A stretch of 64,000 nt of DNA from Lachnospiraceae bacterium (GTDB lineage Bacteria; Bacillota; Clostridia; Lachnospirales; Lachnospiraceae), in the NCBI GenBank assembly GCA_028693165.1, contig JAQUVX010000020.1, positions 19,421 to 83,420 of the forward strand. The letters are read 5' to 3'. The position numbers were made by a program, and so were the translations under genes. Within the stretch, counting starts at the first letter, position 1, and each line of letters begins with the position of its first letter. Positions 18,058-27,168 of this stretch are shown here, in pieces. A model generated the notes under the pieces. It did not search any database. It saw nothing but the letters and a program-made list of their open reading frames with translations, and had not been told where the DNA came from.

Positions 18058-18238
18058 ACAAATCCTCCCTGTGCAATTGTCGTCGCAGGAAGTCTCCCAT
18101 TCCCTCCGAAAACTCCTGCTTTGTTTGATGTGATCGTAAGCAAGAATTTTCCATTAGAAATAGATGAAATAACCTTCAGATACTCCCAAAGCTCGATGAG
18201 CCGGGTGTAAGACAAATCAGAAAATCTGCTTTGCATTT

Positions 18239-18267
18239 ATTTTAGCACAAGCAACTACAAATAGCAA
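18239..18267 (-). promoter_or_regulatory. Promoter of the PD-(D/E)XK protein gene
   Basis: Leftward TTGCTA (18262-18267), 17 bases, TAAAAT (18239-18244). The leader of about 175 bases to the start at 18057 holds a 60-codon reading frame that I do not accept as a gene because its ATG is at the transcription start and lacks a ribosome site. Confidence 0.5.
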
Positions 18268-18335
18268 CCCTGGTTTTATAAATGAGCGTAGCATAAACGA
18301 ACGGAGGATCGGAACCGTTTCCCTGTAAACACAAA

Positions 18336-18381
18336 AAGCCGGAGATTTCCATGATTCGGATCACCATGGAAACTCCGGCTT
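18336..18381 (-). terminator. Terminator of gltX
   Basis: A long stem AGCCGGAG-TTTCCATG with its complement lies just after the gltX stop. In the leftward direction it is followed by TTTTTGTG. Confidence 0.75.
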
Positions 18382-18394
18382 CTATCTGCATTTC

Positions 18395-19846
18395 TTACTT
18401 GCTCAACAGCTCAATCCCTTTACGGATACGTGCCAGTGATTCGTCCTTACCCAGCACATCCATGATCTCCGTCGCGCCGGCGGGGGTCATCTGCTTGCCG
18501 GAAACTGCGGTGCGGATCGGCCACATGACAAAGCCGGTCTTACAGCCCTTCTCCTCCACATACTTCGCGAGTGCCGCATACAATGCGTCATTGCTGTAAT
18601 CCTCCTGCGCCTCAAGAATCGGAAGCACCTCGCCAAGCACTTCCAGGGAAGTCTCCGCGTTCGTCTTCATCTTCTTGTGCGTGTACATCGCCACATCATA
18701 CTCCGGCAGCGCATCGAAGAAATCGATCTGCTCCGCGATGTCCGGGAAAATCTCGATTCGGGTCTTGATCATATTTGCAATCTTTTTCAGATCCAGATCC
18801 TTCTTGATCGTCTGGCGGATATACGGCTCTGCCATCGCAAAGAAACGGTCAAAATCCATCGTCTTTAAATATTCGCCATTCATCCATTTCAGCTTCGTCA
18901 CATCAAATACCGCCGGGGACTTGCTGATATTGTGGTAGTCAAATGCCTTTACCAGCTCTTCCAGAGAGAAAATCTCCTGGTTGTCAACCGGTGACCAGCC
19001 AAGCAGTGCCACATAGTTGACCACGGCCTCTGCCACAAAGCCCTGATCGATCAGATCCTCGAAGGAAGAATGACCGCTGCGCTTGGACAGCTTCTTGTGA
19101 AATTCATCCGTAATCAGCGGACAGTGCACATAGACCGGAACCTCCCAGCCAAATGCGTCGTACAGACGGTTATATTTGGGGGATGAGGACAGATATTCAT
19201 TACCTCTCACCACGTGTGTAATGCTCATCAGATGATCGTCCACCACATTTGCGAAATTGTAGGTCGGATAACCATCTGATTTGATCAGAACCATGTCGTC
19301 CAGCTCGGAATTGTCTACGGTGATATCTCCATAAATATCATCATGGAAGGTAGTCGTCCCCTCCGTCGGGTTGTTCTGGCGGATGACATAAGGCATACCT
19401 GCTGCCAAATTCGCCTCGACCTCCTCCTTCGACAGATGCAGACAATGCTTGTCATAGGTCATAATCTCTTCGCCGTTGACCGTCTTCTTCAAGGAATCCA
19501 GACGCTCCTGCGTACAGAAACAATAATATGCCTCGCCCTTGTCGATCAGCTTCTTCGCATACTCCAGATAAATCCCGGATGCCTGACGCTCGCTCTGCAC
19601 GTAGGGACCGCAGCCGCCATCCTTATCCGGACCTTCATCATGAATCAAACCGGTCTCCTCCAGCGTGCGGTAAATGATCTCCGTCGCGCCTTCCACAAAG
19701 CGCTCCTGGTCGGTATCCTCGATACGAAGCAGGAAATCGCCGCCCTCATGCTTCGCAATCAGGTATGCGTACAATGCTGTTCTTAAATTTCCTACATGCA
19801 TCCGCCCGGTCGGGCTCGGTGCATATCTTGTTCTGATCTTAGCCAT
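18395..19846 (-). CDS. gltX: Glutamyl-tRNA synthetase
   Basis: Class I aminoacyl-tRNA synthetase charging tRNA-Glu (possibly also tRNA-Gln in an organism using the GatCAB route). The 483-residue protein starts [20 protein letters not shown], which includes the HIGH-like motif HVGN, and has the KMSKS-like motif as [14 protein letters not shown]. The C-terminal part contains the anticodon-binding helical domain. The ATG at 19846 is chosen because AGGAG lies about ten bases upstream; a TTG nine bases earlier is too close to that site. It is monocistronic, with a strong terminator. Confidence 0.97.
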   Translation of the reverse strand: MAKIRTRYAPSPTGRMHVGNLRTALYAYLIAKHEGGDFLLRIEDTDQERFVEGATEIIYRTLEETGLIHDEGPDKDGGCGPYVQSERQASGIYLEYAKKLIDKGEAYYCFCTQERLDSLKKTVNGEEIMTYDKHCLHLSKEEVEANLAAGMPYVIRQNNPTEGTTTFHDDIYGDITVDNSELDDMVLIKSDGYPTYNFANVVDDHLMSITHVVRGNEYLSSSPKYNRLYDAFGWEVPVYVHCPLITDEFHKKLSKRSGHSSFEDLIDQGFVAEAVVNYVALLGWSPVDNQEIFSLEELVKAFDYHNISKSPAVFDVTKLKWMNGEYLKTMDFDRFFAMAEPYIRQTIKKDLDLKKIANMIKTRIEIFPDIAEQIDFFDALPEYDVAMYTHKKMKTNAETSLEVLGEVLPILEAQEDYSNDALYAALAKYVEEKGCKTGFVMWPIRTAVSGKQMTPAGATEIMDVLGKDESLARIRKGIELLSK

Positions 19847-19932
19847 ATTAAACAATCTCCTTGATGATTACTATTTGATTCTCGTTGTGAAATCCTATTA
19901 TAACCCTGTCCGTCCGAAAATGGAAGTAGCAA

Positions 19933-21273
19933 TCACCACTTCAGCTGATAATTTCCATCTCCATCTCCGCACACGGCTGCCGAAAACAGCACTTTCGCCG
20001 CCTCGGTCAGATAAGCGGTATCCTTGCTGCCTGCAGTCTCATAGTTGGAATGCATGGCAATCTGCGGAAGACCGATATCCACGGTATTCAAAGCGACCTG
20101 ATTGCCGGAAATATTGCCAAGGGTCGAGCCTCCCAGCATATCGGAGCGATTGTGGAAGGTCTGGAACGGAACCTCTGCCTTTGCACACAGTGCCTTGAAA
20201 ATCGCGCCGGAAACTGCATCAGTCGTATATTTCTGGTTGGCACTGTATTTGATCACGATTCCTTCATTCATATAGGGACGGTTGGTCGGATCGGCCTTGT
20301 CCGGCTGATTCGGATGGATTCCATGCGCATTGTCCGCAGACACCATGAAGCTGGATGCCAGAGCCGTCATATACTCCTCCTCGCTGCGCCCCATGGCCGC
20401 ATTGATCCGGTGCAGCACATCCTTTAAGAACGTGGAAGCCGCGCCCTGCTTGGTTCCGCTTCCCACCTCTTCATTGTCCATCACGCAGTGAACTGCCACA
20501 CTGTCCTTCGGTTCCGCTGCCAGAAGTCCCTTCAGAGAAGCAAATGCACACTGCAGATCATCGAGGTGCGGGCTTGCGATGAACTCGCCGTTCAGGCCCA
20601 GAATCGTGCCCTTCATGCGATTATATAAGAAGAGATCCGTGTCCAGAATATCCTCCGGCTTCACGTCCGCCTCCTTGGCGATCAGGCGCAGGAAGCTTCC
20701 CTTTACGTTCTCGCCGCTCTCCGCGGAAAACAGCGGAAGCATATCCTTCTGCGCGTTAAATTCATAGCCTTCATTGACCTGACGGTTCATATGGATCGCC
20801 AGATTCGGGATGATCATCAGATCCCGGTCCACCTTGATCAGCTTCGTCTTCACTCCCTCCGGGGTACGCACCACGATGCGGCCTGCCACGGAAAGCGGAC
20901 GGTCCAGCCATGGAGAACAGAGCATGCCGCCATATTTCTCCACGTTCAGCTTCACATATTTCTTCTCGACTTCGATCTCCGCGTTCGCCTTGATCTTAAA
21001 TACCGGCGAATCACTGTGACTCGCCATGATCTGAAAGCCCGCAAAATCCTTCTTCGGAATCCGGAATGCGATGATCGCAGAATCATTGCGCGTCACATAA
21101 TATCCCTGCCCCGCTTCCAGGCTCCACTTGCAGCCCTCCAGCAGACGCGTAAATCCTGCCGCCTCCAGCATCTCCTTCTGATTGGCAACCGCATGAAAGC
21201 TGCTGGGACTCTCGTCCAGAAATTTCAAAAGCTCCTGATTAATTGTATCAAACGAAAAATTCTTTTCACTCAT
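19933..21273 (-). CDS. M18 family metallo-aminopeptidase
   Basis: Zinc aminopeptidase of the aspartyl aminopeptidase family (ApeA/ApeB/LAP4-like), cytoplasmic, removing N-terminal residues from peptides. The 446-residue protein carries the family hallmarks IMASHSDSPVFKIKA (metal His/Asp), SPHLDDLQCAFASL, VHCVMDNEEVGSGTKQGA (catalytic and metal Glu) and SADNAHGIHPNQPDK. The length is typical. It stands alone between gltX and the GltD-like gene. Confidence 0.94.
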   Translation of the reverse strand: MSEKNFSFDTINQELLKFLDESPSSFHAVANQKEMLEAAGFTRLLEGCKWSLEAGQGYYVTRNDSAIIAFRIPKKDFAGFQIMASHSDSPVFKIKANAEIEVEKKYVKLNVEKYGGMLCSPWLDRPLSVAGRIVVRTPEGVKTKLIKVDRDLMIIPNLAIHMNRQVNEGYEFNAQKDMLPLFSAESGENVKGSFLRLIAKEADVKPEDILDTDLFLYNRMKGTILGLNGEFIASPHLDDLQCAFASLKGLLAAEPKDSVAVHCVMDNEEVGSGTKQGAASTFLKDVLHRINAAMGRSEEEYMTALASSFMVSADNAHGIHPNQPDKADPTNRPYMNEGIVIKYSANQKYTTDAVSGAIFKALCAKAEVPFQTFHNRSDMLGGSTLGNISGNQVALNTVDIGLPQIAMHSNYETAGSKDTAYLTEAAKVLFSAAVCGDGDGNYQLKW

Positions 21274-21334
21274 GATCCTTTTGCTCCTTTTGTATGATAA
21301 CTTTCATTGTAGCATAGTTCGTCCAAAAAAGGAA

Positions 21335-22549
21335 TCATCCCTGCATATATTGGTCCATGGCATCGGCCACCAGTTTCGAGTAGGCTGTTGCCTCCACCAC
21401 GGTCTTGGCACCCAGCACCACATCGCCCGCCGCGAAGATGCCCGGGTGAGTGGTCTCGCCGAAGCTGTTGGTCATCAGCAGACCATTTTCAGACGCTTTC
21501 AGCCCCTCGGTGGTGTTGACCAGCTTGCTCTTCGGTCCCTGGCTGACCGAGATGATCACGCTGTCCGCCTGAACCTGAATCCGCTCATCCGACATTCCGG
21601 TTTTGCTGCCCTCTTCATCGAACAGCACCTTCTGAAACACAATGCCCTCATCGTTAATCTCCACCGGCTGCATGGCAAATTCCATCTGTGCTCCGTCCAG
21701 CTTCGCATAGGTTGTCTCGTGCTGGCTCGCCTGACTGGTCAGGCCGCGGGCATACATCGTCACGTTACGGGAACCCTTGCGCAGCGCAGTCCGCGCCACG
21801 TCCATAGCCGAATTTCCCATGCCGATGATCGCAACCTGTCCGCCCAGCTCATAGGCATCCGGATTCGCCAGATAATCGATCGCAAAATGTACATGTCCCA
21901 GGGATTCCCCCTTGATTCCCAGAGTCTTGGGCCTCCACACACCCGTTCCGATGAAAATGCTCTCGTATCCATCGCGAAACAGATCCTTAATCTCCAGCGC
22001 GCCGCCGATGGCCGTATTCGGACGAATCTTGATGCCGATCTCACGCAGTTTCTTCTTGTAGCGCTCCAGGATCGTCTTCGGCAGACGGAAATCCGGAATT
22101 CCGTACTGCAAAACGCCGCCGATCTTGTCCTTCGCATCAAAGATCGTCACGCTGTAGCCCTTCTTGGTCAGCATAATGGCGATCGTGATGCCCGCCGGCC
22201 CGGCTCCGATGACGGCCACCTTCTTTCCGTTCTTCGGCTCGCACGGAATCTGCATTTTATCAAAATAAGTATCCGAGACATAATGCTCAATACTGCTGAT
22301 GTGCACCGGTTCGCCCTTGCGTCCCAGCACACAATGTCCCTCGCACTGATTTTCATGATTGCACACAAGCGCGCAGATCATGGACATCGGATTGTTCGCA
22401 AACAGCATTTCGCCTGCTTCATTTAAATTCCCCGCTTTAAAGGCCTGGATCATCATCGGAATCGGGGTATGGATCGGACAACCTTTCATACACATCGGAT
22501 TCTTACAATTCAGACAACGGTTTGCTTCATCAATTACATGGACTGCCAT
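21335..22549 (-). CDS. GltD-like NAD(P)H oxidoreductase (glutamate synthase small-subunit family)
   Basis: Flavoprotein of the glutamate synthase beta-subunit family, which passes electrons from NAD(P)H through FAD to [4Fe-4S] clusters. The 404-residue chain has the N-terminal cluster motifs CLNCKNPMCMKGCP and CNHENQCEGHC, the FAD Rossmann motif VIGAGPAGITIA and the NAD(P) motif IIGMGNSAMDVA. No large subunit is adjacent; a GltB-like protein lies at 51341-52729. It may be a stand-alone GltA-type enzyme or a partner of another reductase. The start at 22549 is set by a GGGAGGA site; an upstream in-frame extension of 28 residues lacks one. Confidence 0.92.
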   Translation of the reverse strand: MAVHVIDEANRCLNCKNPMCMKGCPIHTPIPMMIQAFKAGNLNEAGEMLFANNPMSMICALVCNHENQCEGHCVLGRKGEPVHISSIEHYVSDTYFDKMQIPCEPKNGKKVAVIGAGPAGITIAIMLTKKGYSVTIFDAKDKIGGVLQYGIPDFRLPKTILERYKKKLREIGIKIRPNTAIGGALEIKDLFRDGYESIFIGTGVWRPKTLGIKGESLGHVHFAIDYLANPDAYELGGQVAIIGMGNSAMDVARTALRKGSRNVTMYARGLTSQASQHETTYAKLDGAQMEFAMQPVEINDEGIVFQKVLFDEEGSKTGMSDERIQVQADSVIISVSQGPKSKLVNTTEGLKASENGLLMTNSFGETTHPGIFAAGDVVLGAKTVVEATAYSKLVADAMDQYMQG

Positions 22550-22673
22550 CGCTCTATTCCTCCCAGATTTTACGGATTGTGGTTTTATCAGTTTTCTCAC
22601 TGCCATCATACTATAGAAGTATTTTGTATACAAGGAAAGTTAAAAATGCAACGAGTATTCTTGAATTTAGTAC

Positions 22674-22691
22674 AAAAAGGAGCGTTGCTCC
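22674..22691 (-). terminator. Terminator of the MATE transporter gene
   Basis: GGAGC-AAC-GCTCC followed leftward by TTTTTG, 16 bases after the stop at 22707. A second dyad (ATGACCGG/CGGTCAT) lies immediately ahead of it. Confidence 0.6.
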
Positions 22692-22706
22692 ATGACCGAA
22701 AACCGG

Positions 22707-24074
22707 TCATTTCACAACACTCCCATTGCTTTTTTTCAAAATCCGCGTCAGCATCACCGCCGCCGCGATCGACAGCACGAATTCTGCTGTAAACTGTGCA
22801 TAAGCAAGTCCATACAGTGGAAACAGTGCATTCAGTAAGAAGAGTACCGGAATTTCCAGGATGATCTTCCGGAGAATGGCGAAGGCCAGCGCTGCACGTC
22901 CCATGCCGACCGCCTGGAATACGCCGACGGCCAGGAAATCCATACACATGAAGGGCAGACACAGGCAGAAGCCGCGCAGGAAGCGGGTTCCGTATCCGAT
23001 AACCGCTTCATTTCTCATAAAGGAATAAATGATCGGATTCGCTCCGACAAAGAAGAGAATCAGCACCAGTGTCATCGCCGGAATGATAATCTTCAGCGTG
23101 AACATAATGGCTTCCTTCATTCGCTTGAAATTTCCACTGGCATAATTGTAGCTGACCAGAGGCATGATGCCCTGGGCAAATCCGAGCGTAATCTGCATGG
23201 GCACCATATTGATCTTCTGGGCGATCCCCATGGCTGCCACCGGATCTGAGCCGTAAGAGGCCGTAAAATTGTTGAGAATCGTCATGCCGGTTACATTCAG
23301 CAGGTTCTGGATCGAAGCCGGAATCCCGACGCCGAAGATCCCCAGCATAATCGTTTTTTGAAAACCAAATTTTTTCGGGGAAATACACACCACCGTGCTC
23401 TTCCTGCGCACAAACAACAACATAAGGAAATATCCGCAGGCTACGCAGTTCGAGATAAAGGTCGCAAGACCGGCTCCGGCTGCTCCCATATTCAGTCCCC
23501 ATGGCAGAATGAAGAACGGATCCAGAATCATATTCAGGATACAGCCGCTCATCGTTCCAATGCTGGCATGCAGCGCCGAGCCCTCCGCCCGCACCAAATA
23601 GGCCATGACTACATTCAGAATCGCCGGTGTGGCACCGCACATGACGGTCCATTTCAAATAGGAATATGTCGCCTGTGAAGTCTCAGCATCTGCGCCGAGC
23701 ACCCCCAGCAGCGGCTGGCGGAAGGTGATGCAGAGTGCAGAGAACAGCAGTCCGCAGAACACGGCACCGTAGAAGCCAAAGGCCGAGCTGCGTTTCACCA
23801 CCTCGTAATCCTTACTGCCCAATGCGCGGCTCATCATGCTGGAACTTCCCACGCCAAAGAGATTGTTGATCGCATTGAAAGCCAGAAGCACCGGTGCCGC
23901 CAGCGTAACCGCCGCATTCTGCACCGGGTTATTCAGCATTCCCACAAAATAGGTATCCGCCAAATTGTATAAAACCATAACCAGAGAGCTCAGCACCGTA
24001 GGGATCGCAAGCTGCATGACCGCCTTCGGTACCGGCATCTTTTCAAATAAAATTGTCTTTTGATTGTCCGCCAA
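22707..24074 (-). CDS. MATE family efflux transporter
   Basis: Twelve-helix multidrug/Na+ or H+ antiporter of the MATE family, in the DinF/NorM-like branch common in clostridia. The 455-residue product has the N-terminal block PVPKAVMQLAIPTVLSSLVM followed by NLADTYFVGML, and a repeat of this architecture in the second half. I choose the TTG at 24074 as start because AGGAGG lies nine bases ahead; the longer frame to 24134 has no ribosome site. No regulator is adjacent, so the substrate cannot be guessed. A second MATE gene lies at 27841-29199. Confidence 0.9.
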   Translation of the reverse strand: MADNQKTILFEKMPVPKAVMQLAIPTVLSSLVMVLYNLADTYFVGMLNNPVQNAAVTLAAPVLLAFNAINNLFGVGSSSMMSRALGSKDYEVVKRSSAFGFYGAVFCGLLFSALCITFRQPLLGVLGADAETSQATYSYLKWTVMCGATPAILNVVMAYLVRAEGSALHASIGTMSGCILNMILDPFFILPWGLNMGAAGAGLATFISNCVACGYFLMLLFVRRKSTVVCISPKKFGFQKTIMLGIFGVGIPASIQNLLNVTGMTILNNFTASYGSDPVAAMGIAQKINMVPMQITLGFAQGIMPLVSYNYASGNFKRMKEAIMFTLKIIIPAMTLVLILFFVGANPIIYSFMRNEAVIGYGTRFLRGFCLCLPFMCMDFLAVGVFQAVGMGRAALAFAILRKIILEIPVLFLLNALFPLYGLAYAQFTAEFVLSIAAAVMLTRILKKSNGSVVK

Positions 24075-24180
24075 ATCTTTTCTCCTCCTGTAAAGCTGTC
24101 TTACTATTCTAACACAATTTAAGGAGGATAACAAGGCGCAACCAGATCAACAACTGTCACTTTGGGCGGATTACGCAGTC

Positions 24181-25416
24181 TTATTTATCAATCCGGAACC
24201 CATAATAAGCATTCATTCCATGCTCATGAATATCCAGACCATCCAGCTGTTCCTGATCGGTCACGCGAAGGCCAAGCGTCTTATCGATGATCTTAAACAC
24301 GATGAACATGCACGCGCCGGTCCAGGCCAGCACCGATGCGACACCGATGAGCTGAACAAGAAGCTGACTTGCACCGCCGCCGTAGAACAGGCCGGCGATC
24401 TCATTGCCCGGTGCTGTCGGGGCTGCAAAGAGGCCGACTGCGATCGTGCCCCAGATCCCATTGCAGCAATGAACGGCAACCGCACCAACCGGGTCATCCA
24501 CATGGATCACATAATCACAGAACCATACACCGAAGACAACCAGCACACCCGCTACGATTCCGATGAAAAATGCGCCCAGAGCGTCCGTTACATCGCAGCC
24601 TGCGGTGATTGCCACCAGTCCGGCCAGGGAGGCATTCAGACACATGGAAACATCCGGTTTGCCATATTTGATCCAGGTGAAAATCATGCAGGTGACCGTT
24701 GCCACCGCCGGAGCGATCGTTGTGGTTGCGAAGATGGATGCCAGCTGCGGACCGGAGGTTGCGGCAGCGCCATTAAAGCCATACCAGCCAAACCACAGGA
24801 TGAACACGCCAAGTGCACCAATGACGACATTGTGTCCCGGAATCGCATTTGGGGTTCCGTCCGCATTGTATTTGCCAAGACGCGGTCCGAGAAGCCATGC
24901 GCCGATCAGTGCGGAGAAGCCGCCTACCATATGGATGGCGCAGGAACCGGCGAAATCGTGAAATCCCATGGCGGACAGCCAGCCGCCACCCCAGATCCAG
25001 TGTGCCTCGATCGGGTAAACCACCGCAGAAATGACTGCGGAATATACACAGTAAGAAATAAATTTGGTTCGCTCTGCCATGGCACCGGACACGATGGTCG
25101 CGGTGGTCGCACAGAACACCAGGTTGAATACGAAATTGGACCAGTCAAAATTTGCATAGTCTGTGACGATTCCCAGAGTCGGGATTCCGATGAATCCGCC
25201 CAGTGCGTCCTCGCCCAGCAGGATACCAAATCCAAGAAACATGAATACCACCGTGCCGATACAGAAATCCATCAGATTCTTCATAATAATGTTGCCGGCG
25301 TTCTTCGCTCTCGTGAATCCGGTCTCAACCATCGCAAAACCAGCCTGCATAAAGAATACCAGTGCAGCGCCAATCAAAAACCATATACCAAATACCTCGC
25401 TTAAAATCGCTTCCAT
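24181..25416 (-). CDS. amtB: Ammonium transporter
   Basis: Amt/Rh channel-type transporter for ammonium, 411 residues with about eleven helices. Visible family blocks are FFMQAGFAMVETGFTRAKN, GGFSALIGAWLLGPR, FILWFGWYGFNGA and the late segment AVHCCNGIWGTIAVG. The ATG at 25416 follows a perfect AGGAGG with seven bases spacing; an in-frame ATG 17 codons earlier is less likely. It is downstream of glnK, whose PII product is expected to block the channel when nitrogen is ample. The 223-base gap from glnK contains a long hairpin. Confidence 0.96.
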   Translation of the reverse strand: MEAILSEVFGIWFLIGAALVFFMQAGFAMVETGFTRAKNAGNIIMKNLMDFCIGTVVFMFLGFGILLGEDALGGFIGIPTLGIVTDYANFDWSNFVFNLVFCATTATIVSGAMAERTKFISYCVYSAVISAVVYPIEAHWIWGGGWLSAMGFHDFAGSCAIHMVGGFSALIGAWLLGPRLGKYNADGTPNAIPGHNVVIGALGVFILWFGWYGFNGAAATSGPQLASIFATTTIAPAVATVTCMIFTWIKYGKPDVSMCLNASLAGLVAITAGCDVTDALGAFFIGIVAGVLVVFGVWFCDYVIHVDDPVGAVAVHCCNGIWGTIAVGLFAAPTAPGNEIAGLFYGGGASQLLVQLIGVASVLAWTGACMFIVFKIIDKTLGLRVTDQEQLDGLDIHEHGMNAYYGFRIDK

Positions 25417-25558
25417 AATCGTGACCTCCTCATATAGTGTAAAAGCCTTACTCATACAACCTCCCATTCCAGCCGATGTTGGCAGAATCAGCCGGGTGTC
25501 ATCGGACGACGTGGGGGAAGTCCGAATCTGCGGTTATCAAATACCAGATACAAAGAAG

Positions 25559-25595
25559 GGGAGGTAACGATCCATTGAGCGGACCGTTATCTCCC
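25559..25595 (-). terminator. Long hairpin between glnK and amtB
   Basis: Fifteen-base arms (25559-25573 and 25581-25595) pair with few mismatches, around a loop of seven bases; leftward it is followed by CTTCTTTG, a weak T tract. It could be a partial terminator that sets the glnK:amtB ratio or an mRNA processing site. Confidence 0.5.
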
Positions 25596-25639
25596 TTGAT
25601 AACCAGGTAATCTGTATGAAATTGGGGCAAAGCCAGAAT

Positions 25640-25978
25640 CTACAGTGCGGTCTCGCCGCGCTCGCCGGTACGGATACGAACCGCATCCTGTACGTCGTAA
25701 ATGAAAATCTTGCCGTCGCCGTAATTGCCGGTGGTGATTTCATTGACCACACGTGCTACGATGTCCTCGGCGGTAGCTTCGGCAACGACCGTCTCTACCT
25801 TAACCTTCGGAAGCAGGTTCACCATGTACTCGGTTCCGCGGTACATCTGCTTGTAGCCCTTCTGATTACCATAACCCATGATGTTGCTGATCATGATACC
25901 ATTCGCCTTGCAGCCTTCCAGAATCCCCTTCAGGTCCTCCAGCTTCTCCGGCTTGATGATGATTTCCAACTTTTTCAT
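25640..25978 (-). CDS. glnK: PII family nitrogen regulatory protein
   Basis: Small trimeric signal protein that senses ATP/ADP and 2-oxoglutarate and binds AmtB. The 112-residue sequence shows the T-loop QKGYKQMYRGTEYMV with a Tyr at about residue 46 in the position uridylylated in proteobacterial PII, the LPKVKVETVV strand and the C-terminal signature ITTGNYGDGKIFIYDV. The pairing with amtB makes the GlnK name reasonable. It is about five residues shorter ahead of the T-loop than E. coli GlnB. It has a strong promoter and a structured leader of about 165 bases. Confidence 0.95.
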   Translation of the reverse strand: MKKLEIIIKPEKLEDLKGILEGCKANGIMISNIMGYGNQKGYKQMYRGTEYMVNLLPKVKVETVVAEATAEDIVARVVNEITTGNYGDGKIFIYDVQDAVRIRTGERGETAL

Positions 25979-26032
25979 ACAGCCTTCCTCCTCGTTCTAT
26001 TTTCCTCTGAGTCATACCTCAAATGAAAGGAC

Positions 26033-26123
26033 CACACCCCGCCGCCGCGTGGGGGAGCTGCTGCGGGGCGTGTTTTGAAGGAACAAAAGAAGGGCGTCTC
26101 TACTGTTGAAGTAGAACGCCCTT
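26033..26123 (-). promoter_or_regulatory. Two tandem hairpins in the glnK leader
   Basis: The first stem-loop (26090-26123) has arms AAGGGCGT/ACGCCCTT plus an inner TCTACT/AGTAGA helix. The second (26033-26072) has arms CACGCCCCGC/GCGGGGTGTG and is very GC-rich. Neither is followed by a strong T-run. Two-hairpin leaders ahead of nitrogen genes recall ANTAR targets, but I do not see the expected six-base loops, so the class is unassigned. Confidence 0.5.
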
Positions 26124-26149
26124 GTCCTTTGCATTTAAGATATGTGTTT

Positions 26150-26177
26150 ATTATAAACATTATTTTTCAAAAGTCAA
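26150..26177 (-). promoter_or_regulatory. Promoter of glnK-amtB
   Basis: Leftward TTGACT (26172-26177), 16 bases, TATAAT (26150-26155), divergent from the ispE promoter; the two -35 elements are only nine bases apart. Confidence 0.75.
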
Positions 26178-26186
26178 TAATATTTC

Positions 26187-26215
26187 TTGCACATTTATAA
26201 AATGTCATCTATAAT
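26187..26215 (+). promoter_or_regulatory. Promoter of ispE
   Basis: TTGCAC (26187-26192), 17 bases, TATAAT (26210-26215). The dyad ACATTT-ATA-AAATGT (26191-26205) falls inside it. Confidence 0.65.
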
Positions 26216-26262
26216 ATACTGTATACAAAATAATTGAAAAAAACAATCTCAGGAGTACCATT

Positions 26263-27168
26263 ATGATTAAACACCTTGGACTGAAAGCTTATGGCAAGAT
26301 CAATCTGGGACTGGATGTGCTACGCAGACGCGAGGACGGCTATCACGAAGTCCGCATGATTATGCAGACGGTCGGTATTTTTGACCGTGTCGATCTGATC
26401 TGGAAGGCAGAGCCCGGCATCCAGGTAGAGACCAATCTCTACTACCTCCCTACCAATGAAAATAATCTGGTATACAAGGCGGCGAACCTTCTTATGAGTG
26501 AATTTCATGTCAAGGAGGGACTCACGATCCGTCTGAAGAAATTCATTCCGGTAGCCGCAGGCATGGCAGGCGGAAGCAGTGATGCGGCCGCGGTGCTGTT
26601 CGGAGTCAACAAGATGTTTCAGCTTGGACTTACCACAAAGCAGCTCATGGAACGCGGCGTCAAAATCGGCGCGGACGTTCCCTACTGCATCCTGCGCGGA
26701 ACGGCTCTTTCCGAGGGGATCGGAGAGATCTTGACTCCGCTTCCGCCGATGCCGCAGTGCCAGGTTCTGATCGCCAAACCAGCTATCAGCGTTTCCACCA
26801 AATTCGTATACGAGAACCTGCACGCCAATGATCTGCGGCCCGATGAACATCCGGACATCGACGGAATCATCGCGGCGATCCACAGAAAAGACATCTACGG
26901 CGTGAGCGGCAAGCTGGGCAATGTGCTGGAGACCGTTACCGTCCGGGAATATCCCATTATTCAGGAGATCAAGGATAAGCTGCTGGAGCACGGTGCCATC
27001 GGTTCCCTGATGAGCGGCAGCGGCCCCACCGTCTTTGGACTTTTTACCAATCCGCACGCGGCGCAGACGGCATACGAGGCCATGCGTTTCGGCGAGGATT
27101 CCAAATTGGCAAAGCAGGTTTATTTGACAAATTTTTACAATCAGAAGGAGAATTTTCATGGAGCATGA
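26263..27168 (+). CDS. ispE: 4-diphosphocytidyl-2-C-methyl-D-erythritol kinase
   Basis: GHMP kinase of the MEP pathway, phosphorylating CDP-methylerythritol for isoprenoid synthesis. The 301-residue protein shows AYGKINLGLDVL, the Gly-rich ATP loop PVAAGMAGGSSDAAAVLFG (about 98-116), the GADVPYCILRGTALSEGIGE block and the C-terminal LMSGSGPTVFGLF. The length is normal. Its end overlaps the GntR regulator start by 11 bases, so the two are cotranscribed, although a functional link is not obvious. Confidence 0.97.
   Translation: MIKHLGLKAYGKINLGLDVLRRREDGYHEVRMIMQTVGIFDRVDLIWKAEPGIQVETNLYYLPTNENNLVYKAANLLMSEFHVKEGLTIRLKKFIPVAAGMAGGSSDAAAVLFGVNKMFQLGLTTKQLMERGVKIGADVPYCILRGTALSEGIGEILTPLPPMPQCQVLIAKPAISVSTKFVYENLHANDLRPDEHPDIDGIIAAIHRKDIYGVSGKLGNVLETVTVREYPIIQEIKDKLLEHGAIGSLMSGSGPTVFGLFTNPHAAQTAYEAMRFGEDSKLAKQVYLTNFYNQKENFHGA

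Noticed and set aside
18054-18236. 60-codon leftward frame overlapping the start of the PD-(D/E)XK gene by ATGA
   Set aside because: Its ATG coincides with the predicted transcription start, there is no ribosome site and no recognisable domain. Translational coupling remains conceivable but unsupported.
24220-25404. Long rightward frame of 394 codons opposite amtB
   Set aside because: Antisense shadow of a well-supported ammonium transporter; composition is unlike a protein.
26033-26123. glnK leader as a canonical ANTAR target
   Set aside because: The first loop has five bases rather than six and the second stem is long and GC-rich, so the class could not be assigned.
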